Assembly: GCA_021797085.1 (NCBI GenBank)
Contig: JAKAAG010000007.1
Span: forward strand, 5,161-42,833
Origin: Nanobdellota archaeon
GTDB taxonomy: Archaea; Nanobdellota; Nanobdellia; Parvarchaeales; Parvarchaeaceae
Direction: 5' to 3'
DNA: 37,673 bases
Positions 22,682 to 30,740 of the stretch are shown piece after piece (position 1 is the first letter of the stretch; the number at the start of each line of letters is the position of its first letter). The notes beneath the pieces are model-generated. The model was given only the letters and a program-made list of their open reading frames with translations. It was not told the origin of the DNA and ran no database searches. Made by a program: the position numbers and the translations under genes.

Positions 22682-23134
22682 ATGGTTTATAAGAAAAATA
22701 GCCTAGAAAACAGATTACTGCTTAATGCTATAGATAATGTTGCTCCTAATAAGAAGAGGTTGCTTAATGAGGTATTCCAGCTTAATAGTGACTGCAAAGA
22801 AAATCACGATCCATTCTTTATAGATAATCTGGAAAAATTTGTTTATAATCTGAAAGGCAGTATCAGCTCAGAAACAAGTTATAAAATAGAGGAAACTGTG
22901 GAAAACCTCGAATTTATCTATAATTTAAAGGAATTAAAGAAGGACTATAAATTTGGAAATCTTCCTGAGAAAGGAGAAGAAGAAAATATAGCAGAGCTGT
23001 ATAAACTAATTGCAGACAATTGCGAAATACTAAACTATAAACAACTTAGTGCCGCTGCGAGTTTAGTGCATTATCTAAGCACTTCTGATGAATGGGAAAA
23101 AGTCAATTATCTTCACTTGCTAAATTATCATTAA
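22682..23134 (+). CDS. Unrecognised small helical protein
   Basis: 150 residues, soluble, charged and strongly helix-prone, with Leu/Ile/Tyr spacing suggesting a helical bundle. Two Cys (residues about 38 and 104) and no motif I can name. Start fixed by TATA spacing, so it is leaderless. The next gene has its own TATA. Its length class and composition resemble the protein at 23222, but I see no clear sequence relation. Confidence 0.55.
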   Translation: MVYKKNSLENRLLLNAIDNVAPNKKRLLNEVFQLNSDCKENHDPFFIDNLEKFVYNLKGSISSETSYKIEETVENLEFIYNLKELKKDYKFGNLPEKGEEENIAELYKLIADNCEILNYKQLSAAASLVHYLSTSDEWEKVNYLHLLNYH

Positions 23135-23189
23135 TGTTTTAACATATTCTTGTAAAAATTACAATAAAATCGGAAAGTTTTCTGTAATA

Positions 23190-23201
23190 TTTATATATAA
23201 G
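23190..23201 (+). promoter_or_regulatory. TATA box
   Basis: TTTATATATAAG ends 20 nt before the ATG at 23222; one of the strongest TATA matches in the window. Confidence 0.55.
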
Positions 23202-23221
23202 TTTAATTCTAGTCTTAAAAG

Positions 23222-23791
23222 ATGGCCACGGTAACCTACAATGAAAGATTTGATTCTTTGGTTTTTGAAATAACGGAAAAGGCAAAGAAGCTTGACAGCA
23301 TAACAAAAATACCCACTGAGCAGGTCTCTACAGATTCGCAATCCTTTGAAATGTACGGTATGCTTCCGGACTTTAAAAAGATTTACAGAAAAGATTATAT
23401 TAATTCGCTTTTCCTTCTTAGGAAGCTAGTGGGAAGGGATATTCTGGTATCTGATTTGAAGAAACTTTCGGAATCAAAGAAAAACGGAATAATGCAATCT
23501 TACTTGGAAGGGATACTGGAAGAAAATGGAAACTGCGCAGTAGAAAGTAAGTACAACCATTCAATAGATTACTTTTTGCCGGCAAGAAATGAGATTAATA
23601 AATTTTACATTTCAAATGAAAGAATAACCTTCTTTTCCGGCACAAGTTTTTATTTTGAGAAAAGCTCGGGCAAATTTTATGATTTTTCAAGGATAAATGA
23701 AAATGAAGCAAAGCTAGGGGAGCTGATACTAAAGAATATCTCCCAAGAAGAAAGGCAACTTAGGCTCAAAAATTACTATAATGAGGGATAG
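23222..23791 (+). CDS. Unrecognised soluble protein
   Basis: 189 residues from MATVTYNERF. The N-terminal two thirds are helical and charged; the later part (FYISNERITFFSGTSFYFEKSSGKFYDFSR region, about 135-165) is beta-like and aromatic. No signal peptide, no membrane segment, no known motif. The strong TATA suggests good expression. tRNA-Pro follows 41 bp downstream from a separate promoter. Confidence 0.55.
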   Translation: MATVTYNERFDSLVFEITEKAKKLDSITKIPTEQVSTDSQSFEMYGMLPDFKKIYRKDYINSLFLLRKLVGRDILVSDLKKLSESKKNGIMQSYLEGILEENGNCAVESKYNHSIDYFLPARNEINKFYISNERITFFSGTSFYFEKSSGKFYDFSRINENEAKLGELILKNISQEERQLRLKNYYNEG

Positions 23792-23797
23792 AATAAC

Positions 23798-23809
23798 TTA
23801 TTATATAAG
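23798..23809 (+). promoter_or_regulatory. TATA box for tRNA-Pro
   Basis: TTATTATATAAG ends 23 nt before the mature 5' end of the tRNA. Confidence 0.5.
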
Positions 23810-23832
23810 AATGAATATTCTTTACGTTGTAT

Positions 23833-23907
23833 GGGGCGGTGATCTAACTTGGTTATGATGCCAGACTTGGGCTCTGGATGTTCCGGGTTCAAATCCCGGC
23901 TGCCCCA
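23833..23907 (+). tRNA. tRNA-Pro (anticodon UGG)
   Basis: A 75-nt cloverleaf. The acceptor GGGGCGG pairs with CTGCCCC (one G-U pair) and the discriminator is A. The D arm contains TTGGTTATGA. The anticodon stem CCAGA/TCTGG encloses loop CTTGGGC, giving anticodon UGG. The T arm is CCGGG-TTCAAAT-CCCGG. No intron and no CCA. U33 and U55 are normal here, unlike in the other two tRNAs of the window. Confidence 0.93.
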
Positions 23908-23910
23908 TTC

Positions 23911-23917
23911 TTTTTTT
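23911..23917 (+). terminator. Poly-T terminator after tRNA-Pro
   Basis: Seven T residues begin 4 nt after the discriminator base, typical of archaeal intrinsic termination at T-runs. Confidence 0.5.
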
Positions 23918-23942
23918 GGCATATTACATCTAGTTCTTTGTT

Positions 23943-24698
23943 TTAAACAAGTACTCCGGGGAGTGCAATTGGTATTGTCATTATGCCTATAGATGCTATA
24001 AGAAGACCCATGTTTACTTTGCTAAATATCTTTGGTCCGTCGAATTCATAAGGCTCTCCTTGTAAAAGAAAGAAGAGCACGACAAGGTACCCTATTGACA
24101 AAACATAGATTTCTATTGAGGGTACCAAAACCAGGCTTATTGCTGTCAATACTCCCAAGCCAATGTATACTATCCCAACACCGTACAATTTCCATTTGTG
24201 CGTGAGGTAAACACCGATGATGGAAACTATGCCGGCAATTAAACCGATAAAAAGTAGCGTAAGCATGTTCGGGAGATTACTATAATTTCCGGTGGGTTCC
24301 AGACTAGACAAGCTGTAACCTATAAGAATTGCAACTCCATTTAGTCCAAAGTAAAGGATTGCAGCACCCGTTCCTCCAATGTATCTTATAGCGATAAATA
24401 GTATAACCAAACCAATTAAAGTAGAAATTATTGGTATCGGTATTATGAATGCACCAATGGAGCCGATGAGAACCGGCAGATCCGCAAATAACTCTGCAAA
24501 TACAAATATGTTGAGCGCGATGTTAGGATAAAAATTGAAAAGAATCATTAGGATTACTACTAATACTAGAATGCTGGCCAATGCAATGTAGGCAATGTAC
24601 GCTACCCAGAAGGAAAGTGTCAAAGAATGCTTCCTTTTTGGATATGTCTGTTTTATAGGAGAACTGTAGTGCATTTCTGCAGATGGCTCTTCTTCCAC
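23943..24698 (-). CDS. Multi-pass membrane protein of unknown function, GTG start
   Basis: 251 residues with a polar N-terminal tail of about 27 residues (Glu-, Pro-, Lys-rich) and then roughly eight hydrophobic helices to the C-terminus. I use the GTG at 24698 because AGGGGT lies about 8 nt upstream; the first in-frame ATG (24674) would remove eight residues. An ATG at 24700 is out of frame. No transporter signature is visible. Gly-rich helices (IGGTGAAILYFGLNG) suggest tight packing. Confidence 0.6.
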   Translation of the reverse strand: MEEEPSAEMHYSSPIKQTYPKRKHSLTLSFWVAYIAYIALASILVLVVILMILFNFYPNIALNIFVFAELFADLPVLIGSIGAFIIPIPIISTLIGLVILFIAIRYIGGTGAAILYFGLNGVAILIGYSLSSLEPTGNYSNLPNMLTLLFIGLIAGIVSIIGVYLTHKWKLYGVGIVYIGLGVLTAISLVLVPSIEIYVLSIGYLVVLFFLLQGEPYEFDGPKIFSKVNMGLLIASIGIMTIPIALPGVLV

Positions 24699-24774
24699 AT
24701 AGTATTACCCCTTTTTAGATTTTTAAATATAATAGCATTTCCAATTCCTTACTATTTCAAGGAAAATTCAGCAA

Positions 24775-24784
24775 TTATTTATAA
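24775..24784 (+). promoter_or_regulatory. TATA box deciding the start at 24806
   Basis: TTATTTATAA ends 21 nt before the ATG at 24806 and would place a TTG at 24791 upstream of the transcript. Confidence 0.5.
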
Positions 24785-24805
24785 TATTATTTGAGTAAAC
24801 AGGAT

Positions 24806-25525
24806 ATGAATGAATTGCATGCTTACCGAAAATTGGCGGAATACTACGATCTGATATACTCTTTTAAAGACTACAAGAAAGAAGCAGAAGAAATCTCTAA
24901 ATTGATTTTAAAATATAAGAAAAATGAAGGTAAATCCCTTTTAGATGTGGGGTGTGGAACAGGATTACACATAAAATATCTTAAGCCAAGTTATGACTGT
25001 GTAGGCGTCGATTTAAACGAGGAAATGCTAAAAATCGCAAGAAGAAACGTAAAAGGGGTTAAATTTCTGCAGGGAAACATGCTATCCTTAAATATAAAAC
25101 AGAAATTTGATGTAGTAACTTGCTTGTTCAGTGCGATAGGCTATGCAAAGACTGCAGCGCAGTTAAGAAATACCTTATCCGGATTTTATAAACACTTGAA
25201 TCCTGGTGGAATTTGCATAATAGATGCCTGGTTTGATAAGGAACATTGGAGAGTGGGCTCAGTACATCTTCGCAGCTATGACGGTGATACCGTTAAAATA
25301 TCTAGAGTTGGTTACTCTGCTATAAAAGGAAAGATGTCGATTTTGGACGAGCATTATCTTATAGCGGAAAAGAACAAAGGGGTTATGTATATCCAAGATA
25401 AAAGCGAGCTCAGACTTACGGAAAGGGAAGAGTTCTTACAGTTATTAGAGGAAGCCGGTTTTAAACCAATTCTACTAAAAGAAGCCATAATGGGAAGGGA
25501 TAGATACATAGGAATAAAGGAATGA
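24806..25525 (+). CDS. Class I SAM-dependent methyltransferase
   Basis: 239 residues from MNELHAYRKLAEYYDLIYSF. SAM-binding motif I is LLDVGCGTGLH (GCGTG at 49-53), followed by the acidic loop VGVDLNEEMLKIARRN, motif with LQGNMLSL, and FDVVTCLFSAIGY. The N-terminal YYDLIYSFKDY is common in small-molecule methyltransferases of the Methyltransf_25 type. Nothing indicates the acceptor. Start is set by TATA spacing. It stands as its own unit; the next gene has another promoter. Confidence 0.88.
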   Translation: MNELHAYRKLAEYYDLIYSFKDYKKEAEEISKLILKYKKNEGKSLLDVGCGTGLHIKYLKPSYDCVGVDLNEEMLKIARRNVKGVKFLQGNMLSLNIKQKFDVVTCLFSAIGYAKTAAQLRNTLSGFYKHLNPGGICIIDAWFDKEHWRVGSVHLRSYDGDTVKISRVGYSAIKGKMSILDEHYLIAEKNKGVMYIQDKSELRLTEREEFLQLLEEAGFKPILLKEAIMGRDRYIGIKE

Positions 25526-25583
25526 CCTCTGTTTTGTTGTTTTATTGATTAAAGTATTTATTACACAGTTACACTATCAATAA

Positions 25584-26054
25584 ATGGTAGTTTATAGGAA
25601 TCTTGATGAAATAATATCAGATTTTAAGAGCAAGAAGACATTCTACTTGGCACATCCAACCGTGGCTCGTAATGAGATAAGAGAATGGGAGCTTGCAGTA
25701 GAGAAAAAATATAACATAACTCTGCTTAACCCTTTTTTCGATAATTATAGGAAGGACTCAACAGAATTAAAGGAAGGCAAGATTTATACACAGAACTTGG
25801 ATTACAAGTTTATAGTGGAGGAGGATTTAAAGGCCATAGACAGGTGCGATGGCATTCTTGCAATTCTTACTGAAAACAGCATAGGCACAGCAATGGAGCT
25901 TTTTTATAATTCAGTCCATCTGTCCAAGCCGACTTACATAATAATAGAAGACAGTAATCTAATGCACCATCCTTGGATGAAATATATTGCTTCCTATCCA
26001 CCATTTAAAAGCAGAGAAGAGTTCACAAGAGAAGTATTAGAAAAATTGTATTAA
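25584..26054 (+). CDS. Nucleoside 2-deoxyribosyltransferase-like protein
   Basis: 156 residues. TFYLAHPTVARNEIREWE (19-36) matches the opening phosphate/base-binding loop of the family (yLAgP). RCDGILAILTENSIGTAMELFYN (87-109) carries the DxD/ dGxxE region with Glu105 in GTAMEL as the likely nucleophile. KPTYIII is the closing strand. Family members cleave or transfer the N-glycosidic bond of (deoxy)nucleosides or nucleotides. Substrate is not determined. A TATA-like AGTATTTATTAC at 25553-25564 precedes the ATG by about 20 nt. Confidence 0.75.
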   Translation: MVVYRNLDEIISDFKSKKTFYLAHPTVARNEIREWELAVEKKYNITLLNPFFDNYRKDSTELKEGKIYTQNLDYKFIVEEDLKAIDRCDGILAILTENSIGTAMELFYNSVHLSKPTYIIIEDSNLMHHPWMKYIASYPPFKSREEFTREVLEKLY

Positions 26055-26079
26055 AAAATAAAATAAAAATTATAAGTAT

Positions 26080-26268
26080 TTAGAAGATTCCTTTTTTCTC
26101 CTTTATTGCAGCTTCTACCTTTTGCATAACATCAGGAGGAATCGGGTCCATACCATGTTTTTCTTTAGCATGCTTTGCTATCAATGGCATGAGTTCTTCC
26201 TTTGTTTTTGCCTTGGTCTTAAAGCCACAGTCCATTCCTATATCCTTACATGCGAATGTATACGCCAT
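26080..26268 (-). CDS. DUF1059 small protein
   Basis: 62 residues: FACKDIGMDCGFKTKAKTKEELM then HAKEKHGM, the complete DUF1059 pattern with Cys7, Cys14 and two His that may bind a metal. Found widely in archaea and bacteria; function not established. GAGGTGGTG at 26271-26279 is a strong ribosome-binding site, and a TATA-like CTATTTATCG (minus, 26301-26310) would give a short leader. It is transcribed alone. Confidence 0.9.
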   Translation of the reverse strand: MAYTFACKDIGMDCGFKTKAKTKEELMPLIAKHAKEKHGMDPIPPDVMQKVEAAIKEKKGIF

Positions 26269-26270
26269 AA

Positions 26271-26279
26271 CACCACCTC
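26271..26279 (-). promoter_or_regulatory. Ribosome-binding site of the DUF1059 gene
   Basis: GAGGTGGTG ends 2 nt before the ATG, with its GAGGT core about 6 nt away. One of few single-gene units here with a Shine-Dalgarno site. Confidence 0.6.
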
Positions 26280-26365
26280 AAATCTTTATTGGATTTTAGC
26301 CGATAAATAGGTTCTTTTGTAGTTTTATTGCTACTGGGTAGAGATTCTTTAATCGAAATAAATAG

Positions 26366-26377
26366 TTTTTAAATAAG
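26366..26377 (+). promoter_or_regulatory. TATA box for the GT2 gene
   Basis: TTTTTAAATAAG ends 24 nt before the ATG at 26402. Confidence 0.45.
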
Positions 26378-26401
26378 TAGGTTATTAAAAATGTTTATAA
26401 T

Positions 26402-27148
26402 ATGAAAAAATGGCCAAAGATCTCTGTAATCATACCTGTTTACAATGAAGAAAGCTATGTCCCTGATCTTATCAGGTCAATAAAGCAGCAGACCTACAAA
26501 AATTACGAGGTAATAGCGGCAGACTCATCTACAGACAGCACTCCAAAAATACTCAGAAAATTCGGCGTAAAGGTAATAAAAATACCGAAGACGAATGTTT
26601 CAGCGGCAAGAAACGCAGGAATTAAGAAAGCTAAAGGGGAAATAATTGCACTGATAGACGCGGATTATATACTGCAAAAGGGCCTTTTCGAATCTGTCGT
26701 GAAATACTTAGACAACCCAAAAAATAAGAAGGTCGTATGCATAGAACCAAGACCAAAATTGAGTTTAAAAGACCTTAAAAAACGGGACATAATAAAATTC
26801 AAGTTTCTAAACGAGCTAATCTATCTATATAAAAGAATAAGCTTTTTTACGTGGGTGCCCGCAGCATATGGCTGTGATTTCTGCAGACTAGATGCAGTAA
26901 AAAGGTCCGGCCTTTTTAATGAAGAAATAGACGTTGCAGAAGACAAGGAGTTTTTTTCAAGGCTTAGAAGGCAGGGCAAGTTCAAAATGATTAAAGACCA
27001 TGTTAGGATGTCGTACAGAAGGCATTCAAAAGAAGGGGCGATAAAGACCGGTTTGATCTACTTTTTCGCCTCAGTTTCTGCGCTTTTTACAAAAAAATTC
27101 AGGTTTAAGTTTAAGTCTATAAGGCGTAAAAACAAAGGTAAGAATTAA
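26402..27148 (+). CDS. Family 2 glycosyltransferase
   Basis: 248 residues, GT-A fold. KISVIIPVYNEESYVPDLI (5-23) is the nucleotide-binding start, followed by ADSSTDSTPKIL, SAARNAGIKKAKGEIIALIDAD (DxD metal site at about 82-84) and EDKEFFSRLRRQGKF (acceptor/catalytic ED region). One hydrophobic stretch near residue 216-233 may bind the membrane. It probably adds sugars to a lipid or glycan on the cytoplasmic side. The stop overlaps by 4 nt the stop of the convergent GH1 gene, linking it to the glycan cluster by position only. Confidence 0.9.
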   Translation: MKKWPKISVIIPVYNEESYVPDLIRSIKQQTYKNYEVIAADSSTDSTPKILRKFGVKVIKIPKTNVSAARNAGIKKAKGEIIALIDADYILQKGLFESVVKYLDNPKNKKVVCIEPRPKLSLKDLKKRDIIKFKFLNELIYLYKRISFFTWVPAAYGCDFCRLDAVKRSGLFNEEIDVAEDKEFFSRLRRQGKFKMIKDHVRMSYRRHSKEGAIKTGLIYFFASVSALFTKKFRFKFKSIRRKNKGKN

Positions 27149-28269
27149 TAGCGTTTTTTCCCGTATTTTAATGCTATATCCCTCAATGCAAATGCACTCG
27201 GCTTTATTATCCTCCTTTTCGTTAAATTGTCAAAGCCTATTATTCCAAAGTTTTTATTATACCCAAAGTTCCATTCGAAATTGTCCAGAAAAGACCAATG
27301 TAAGTAGCCCATAACTGGCACACCTCTTTTTTTCGCAGACATCAGCTCTGAAAAATGCTCATTAATAAATTTTATCCGGTATTTGTCATCTAAAGTATCA
27401 ACGCCATTTTCAGTTATCATAACCGGTTTTCTGAAAAGTTTGTATTCTCTCTCTGCTATATTAGCTATCCCTTTCGGGTCCACAAACCATATTTTTTTCC
27501 TGCTTTTGTTTATCTTAGATGCCAAAAACCGCATCGCATCAATCGTTTTGTAGTAGTTTATGCCTATGAAATCGAATCTAGTTTGGATAAGCGGCCGCTG
27601 ATTGAACATATAATCAAGAGTTTTTGCAACAGGATAAAATATGGCGTCGCTTTTAAATTCCATAAAATTGTTAGCAAATGACACAGTGTAACCATTGGCT
27701 TTCAAAATGTCATACACTTGGTTGTGCAGCAAAAGTATATTGTTCAATACCCTATTAAACAGGAGGTAAGACCTCCTAAAGGGAGGGTATTCCTTAGAAA
27801 GATATGCCTTTGAGGCGTATATTACTGGCTCATTTATCGTTAGCACATACTTAACGTCCAGGTCATTTTTTAGCAATGAGTCAACGTACTTTATGAAATA
27901 CGTAAAATTTTCTCTTCTTTCGAATCCGTGTATGTTGTAAAACCAAAGCGGCAGAGTATAGTGCCAAAGCGTAGGTATCGGCTCTATCCCGGCGTTCTTT
28001 AATTCTTTTATAATTGATTTGTAATGTTTTATGGCAGCAAGATTTATTATACCTGGGGAAGGCATTATCCTAGAAAAGTTTATCTCAAACCTGTAAGCGT
28101 TTAAATGCAAGCTTTTCATTATCTCTATGTCTTTTTTGAAATACTTGTACTCCATACATCCGCTTCCAGATTTGTATGGGAGCCTGCCGTTCATCTCAAA
28201 ATGCCACCAATCTGTGTTCTTATCATTCCCTTCTACTTGGTGCGCAGAGCTTGATGTGCCTATTAGCAT
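27145..28269 (-). CDS. Family 1 glycoside hydrolase (beta-glycosidase), compact form
   Basis: 374 residues from MLIGTSSSAHQVEGND; this ATG overlaps the upstream stop (TAATG), and GGGAGGGGGA lies just before it, so the longer frame starting at 28335 is rejected. Both catalytic acids are present: acid/base Glu147 in LTINEPVIYA and nucleophile Glu287 in MITENGVD. The AYRFEINFSRIMPSPG and LHWSFLDNFEWNFGY motifs are typical. GH1 enzymes usually have 440-490 residues, so this is short, probably in the loops between strands. No signal peptide, so cytoplasmic. It is the third gene after a flippase-like protein and a GT4, so it may trim or transglycosylate a glycolipid made by them. Confidence 0.92.
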   Translation of the reverse strand: MLIGTSSSAHQVEGNDKNTDWWHFEMNGRLPYKSGSGCMEYKYFKKDIEIMKSLHLNAYRFEINFSRIMPSPGIINLAAIKHYKSIIKELKNAGIEPIPTLWHYTLPLWFYNIHGFERRENFTYFIKYVDSLLKNDLDVKYVLTINEPVIYASKAYLSKEYPPFRRSYLLFNRVLNNILLLHNQVYDILKANGYTVSFANNFMEFKSDAIFYPVAKTLDYMFNQRPLIQTRFDFIGINYYKTIDAMRFLASKINKSRKKIWFVDPKGIANIAEREYKLFRKPVMITENGVDTLDDKYRIKFINEHFSELMSAKKRGVPVMGYLHWSFLDNFEWNFGYNKNFGIIGFDNLTKRRIIKPSAFALRDIALKYGKKRY

Positions 28270-29375
28270 TATCCCCCTCCCAGTACCTTTCTGTACATTT
28301 TTTCCAGTTCTTTTATGATAACTTTCTCTTCGCATTCCTTGGTGTCTTTGTATGCTCTGTTAACGTTCACTTTTTTCCATTTTGTATTCTCTAATATTTT
28401 AGTGAGGTCTTTTTCATTTTTGAATTGCAGCGTATTCCTTTTCACTATATCTGGCAATTCTCCCTTTTTGTAGGTTATAACTGGTATTTTGCAGCGTTTA
28501 GCTTCCATTATAGGCATTCCAAACCCCTCCCAAAGAGAAGGGAAAACGAATACATCAAATGAATTATACATCTTGACTGTATCAGTTGCATGTCCAAAGT
28601 ACTTTATTCTTTTGTCATCAGATATATCAAATGGCAGTTTAGCACCATACAAGTGCAGTTCAAATTTATCAGACTTTACTTTTTTGAATGCTTTTATCAG
28701 CATTTCTGCGTTTTTATTGTATGCATAACTGCTTAGGTGGCCTATTATTATCTTGTCTTTCTTGCGGGGTTTTTCAAGTCTCTTAAAGTTATTCCCTACT
28801 ATATTATATATTACAGAGATCCTATAAGGTTCTACGCCCATATTTATAAGGTCCCTGCGAGTGTTTTCACTAACACATAAAATGTGATCTGCCTTCTTAA
28901 TGGCAAGGATCATCCCTCTTTTTTCCATTACATGTGCAAACCTATTCATCGCCGTTACCGGCAGATACATGTAACCTTTTGAGGTGGCCTTGTTTACATA
29001 ATTGTCTATCCCTATCTTTGGTATTTTCTTGAACATATCTAAATCGTGTATTGACACTACCTGTTTTGATTTAATGTTTAAGAATGGTTTGAGAAACAAG
29101 CTTGAGACGAATATGCCAGGTGACATATAATGAATTATATCGGGCTTCCCCTTTACCCAACCATCTGCTAGGTCTTTATCCAAGGTAAACTTCCTGTTCG
29201 TTTTGTTGACCATATCAAATAGCCGTTTATTTGACAGGCTGTAAGCTCTTGCATCTACATCTCTAGCATATTTTTTTAAACCTTTATAGAGAAGTATCCC
29301 ATGTTCTATTATACCTAGGCCGCTTTTCGGTGCAAAACTTACTGATACAAGTAAGACTTTTATTTTGTCTATCAT
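28269..29375 (-). CDS. Family 4 glycosyltransferase
   Basis: 368 residues, GT-B fold. The N-terminal half holds KVLLVSVSFAPKSGLG and SIHDLDMF. The C-terminal half has KIIIGHLSSYAYNKN and FDVFVFPSLWEGFGMPIMEAKRCKIPV-type sequence, with the E-x7-E motif (EGFGMPIME) that binds the sugar nucleotide. It transfers a sugar from NDP- or GDP-sugar, retaining configuration. Start overlaps the stop of the membrane protein gene upstream (ATGA) and its stop overlaps the GH1 start (TAATG), so the three are one operon. Confidence 0.92.
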   Translation of the reverse strand: MIDKIKVLLVSVSFAPKSGLGIIEHGILLYKGLKKYARDVDARAYSLSNKRLFDMVNKTNRKFTLDKDLADGWVKGKPDIIHYMSPGIFVSSLFLKPFLNIKSKQVVSIHDLDMFKKIPKIGIDNYVNKATSKGYMYLPVTAMNRFAHVMEKRGMILAIKKADHILCVSENTRRDLINMGVEPYRISVIYNIVGNNFKRLEKPRKKDKIIIGHLSSYAYNKNAEMLIKAFKKVKSDKFELHLYGAKLPFDISDDKRIKYFGHATDTVKMYNSFDVFVFPSLWEGFGMPIMEAKRCKIPVITYKKGELPDIVKRNTLQFKNEKDLTKILENTKWKKVNVNRAYKDTKECEEKVIIKELEKMYRKVLGGG

Positions 29376-30325
29376 ATCTTTTTAATGTTTTTATCTAAGT
29401 TTATAACTCCTATGGTTAAATACCCTACAACCGTAACTAGAAACGTGTTAAACAACCTAAATATTATGAGGGATGCAAGTGCCAATACACCCGGAACATT
29501 GAATAGAACCATCAATGCCACCAATGATATATCCTCCGTTCCGATACCTGCAGGCAGCATGGACATACCCCCGATGGTTACGGAGACAGTGAATATAAAT
29601 ATGCCGCTAAGCAAGGAAATATTTACATTAAATGCCGAAAGTATAAAAACAAGCAGCAGAGCTTCTGCTATCAATGAAGGTATGAACAGAAGCATACCGG
29701 AAATAAAATACCTCTGCGCCATCAACCCCCTCTGCTTTCTCATGCCTTCGATGTATTTTAATCCCCTCTTTATAGTTTTAGATGTTCTTATCCTTTTGCG
29801 GCTGTTTATCAATGAAACCAGCTTTTTGTAAGGAGATTCAAATCCTAGTATAGTTATGAAAATATACCCTAATGCAAATATAAACAAAAGGTATAGTATG
29901 AACTTTGACAGCAATACTGAGGATATAAGTGCAAGAAGTATTGCTCCCATCCCACCGGTAGTGCCAAGGAATACCATTATGCTTACAGAGAAAAACCTGG
30001 CGTCTTTTTTGAATTTATCCAGCTTTCTTAGAGGTATAAGCTGTCCCACACCTGCACTTCCCATTCCTAAGCCGAAAAATGCGTACATAAAAAGAAAGCT
30101 TTTTATTAACGGCATTTTAACTTTGACCTTTTTAAGCGTTAATTCCCAAGGCAGAAACTTTAATGCAGTGAACAACACCCATGCAAGTGCTATGTAAGGG
30201 ATATATCTCAGGTTTATTTTTTCCAGGTCTTTTATCGCCTGCGGAAGGTTGTAATTTAGAAGAAAATAAAGTAAAAATACTACCAATATAACAACCAATA
30301 TTGTGTTTTCTATCTTTTTTTGCAT
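29372..30325 (-). CDS. LPG synthase-type (UPF0104) integral membrane protein
   Basis: 317 residues with about eight hydrophobic helices. The C-terminal signature MSMLPAGIGTEDISLVALMV (about 255-274) and FRLFNTFLVTVVGYLTIG match the UPF0104/lysylphosphatidylglycerol synthase transmembrane family (cf. lPgGlGvrE). Archaeal members such as AglD-linked proteins act with glycosyltransferases, probably in lipid-linked sugar handling or flipping. First gene of the GT4-GH1 operon. A TATA-like TTATTTTAAC lies at about 30346-30355 between two arms of an inverted repeat. Confidence 0.85.
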   Translation of the reverse strand: MQKKIENTILVVILVVFLLYFLLNYNLPQAIKDLEKINLRYIPYIALAWVLFTALKFLPWELTLKKVKVKMPLIKSFLFMYAFFGLGMGSAGVGQLIPLRKLDKFKKDARFFSVSIMVFLGTTGGMGAILLALISSVLLSKFILYLLFIFALGYIFITILGFESPYKKLVSLINSRKRIRTSKTIKRGLKYIEGMRKQRGLMAQRYFISGMLLFIPSLIAEALLLVFILSAFNVNISLLSGIFIFTVSVTIGGMSMLPAGIGTEDISLVALMVLFNVPGVLALASLIIFRLFNTFLVTVVGYLTIGVINLDKNIKKI

Positions 30326-30339
30326 TAGTTTAATAGAAA

Positions 30340-30360
30340 GTTAGTGTTAAAATAACTAAC
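30340..30360. repeat. Inverted repeat bracketing the glycan-operon TATA
   Basis: GTTAGT (30340-30345) and ACTAAC (30355-30360) are perfect 6-bp arms with a 9-nt spacer holding the minus-strand TATA-like element, 15-35 bp upstream of the ATG at 30325. A candidate operator site. Confidence 0.4.
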
Positions 30361-30366
30361 ACCAGT

Positions 30367-30672
30367 TCACTTTACAATTGTCATGTCTGCCGTAAAATAA
30401 GTTACTATTATCTCTTTTTGTTTTAACTTTTCTGCCAGTGCTTTGATTTCCTTGGAAAACTTTTTGCCCTTTGCAAGTTTAACGTTTTTTTCATATCTTT
30501 CTATTGTAAAACTATCTCTTGCTTTTCCATTCCACACGCCCTTTGTTTTGTACACAGTATAACCGGAAGGAAACACTTTATCGGCCCACTTATAAATAAT
30601 TTGCAGAGCGGCGCTTTCTCTTTTTACGTTTCTATCCATCTCAAAATGGATCTTTACAACAAGTATTTTCAT
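30367..30672 (-). CDS. Unrecognised small basic protein
   Basis: 101 residues, Lys-rich, alternating strand and helix pattern ending in an exposed-looking strand (IIVTYFTADMTIVK). It could be a small alpha/beta fold; I cannot name a family. An internal Met (MDRNVKR, 30639) is an alternative start, but the TATA position (minus, about 30701-30710) favours 30672. It is divergent from gatC and shares its spacer. Confidence 0.55.
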   Translation of the reverse strand: MKILVVKIHFEMDRNVKRESAALQIIYKWADKVFPSGYTVYKTKGVWNGKARDSFTIERYEKNVKLAKGKKFSKEIKALAEKLKQKEIIVTYFTADMTIVK

Positions 30673-30700
30673 CTTCTGTATTATTCATTGGTTCGTTTAA

Positions 30701-30710
30701 TATTTATTTG
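30701..30710. promoter_or_regulatory. Shared TATA region of the small basic protein and gatC
   Basis: TATTTATTTG (minus CAAATAAATA) lies about 29 bp from the minus-strand ATG at 30672 and about 30 bp from the gatC ATG at 30741. Confidence 0.4.
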
Positions 30711-30740
30711 ATGTTAGGAATTATAGTATTATATCTTAAA

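Noticed and set aside
28270-28335. N-terminal extension of the GH1 enzyme
   Set aside because: It overlaps the GT4 coding end in another frame; the TAATG junction and purine-rich site favour 28269.
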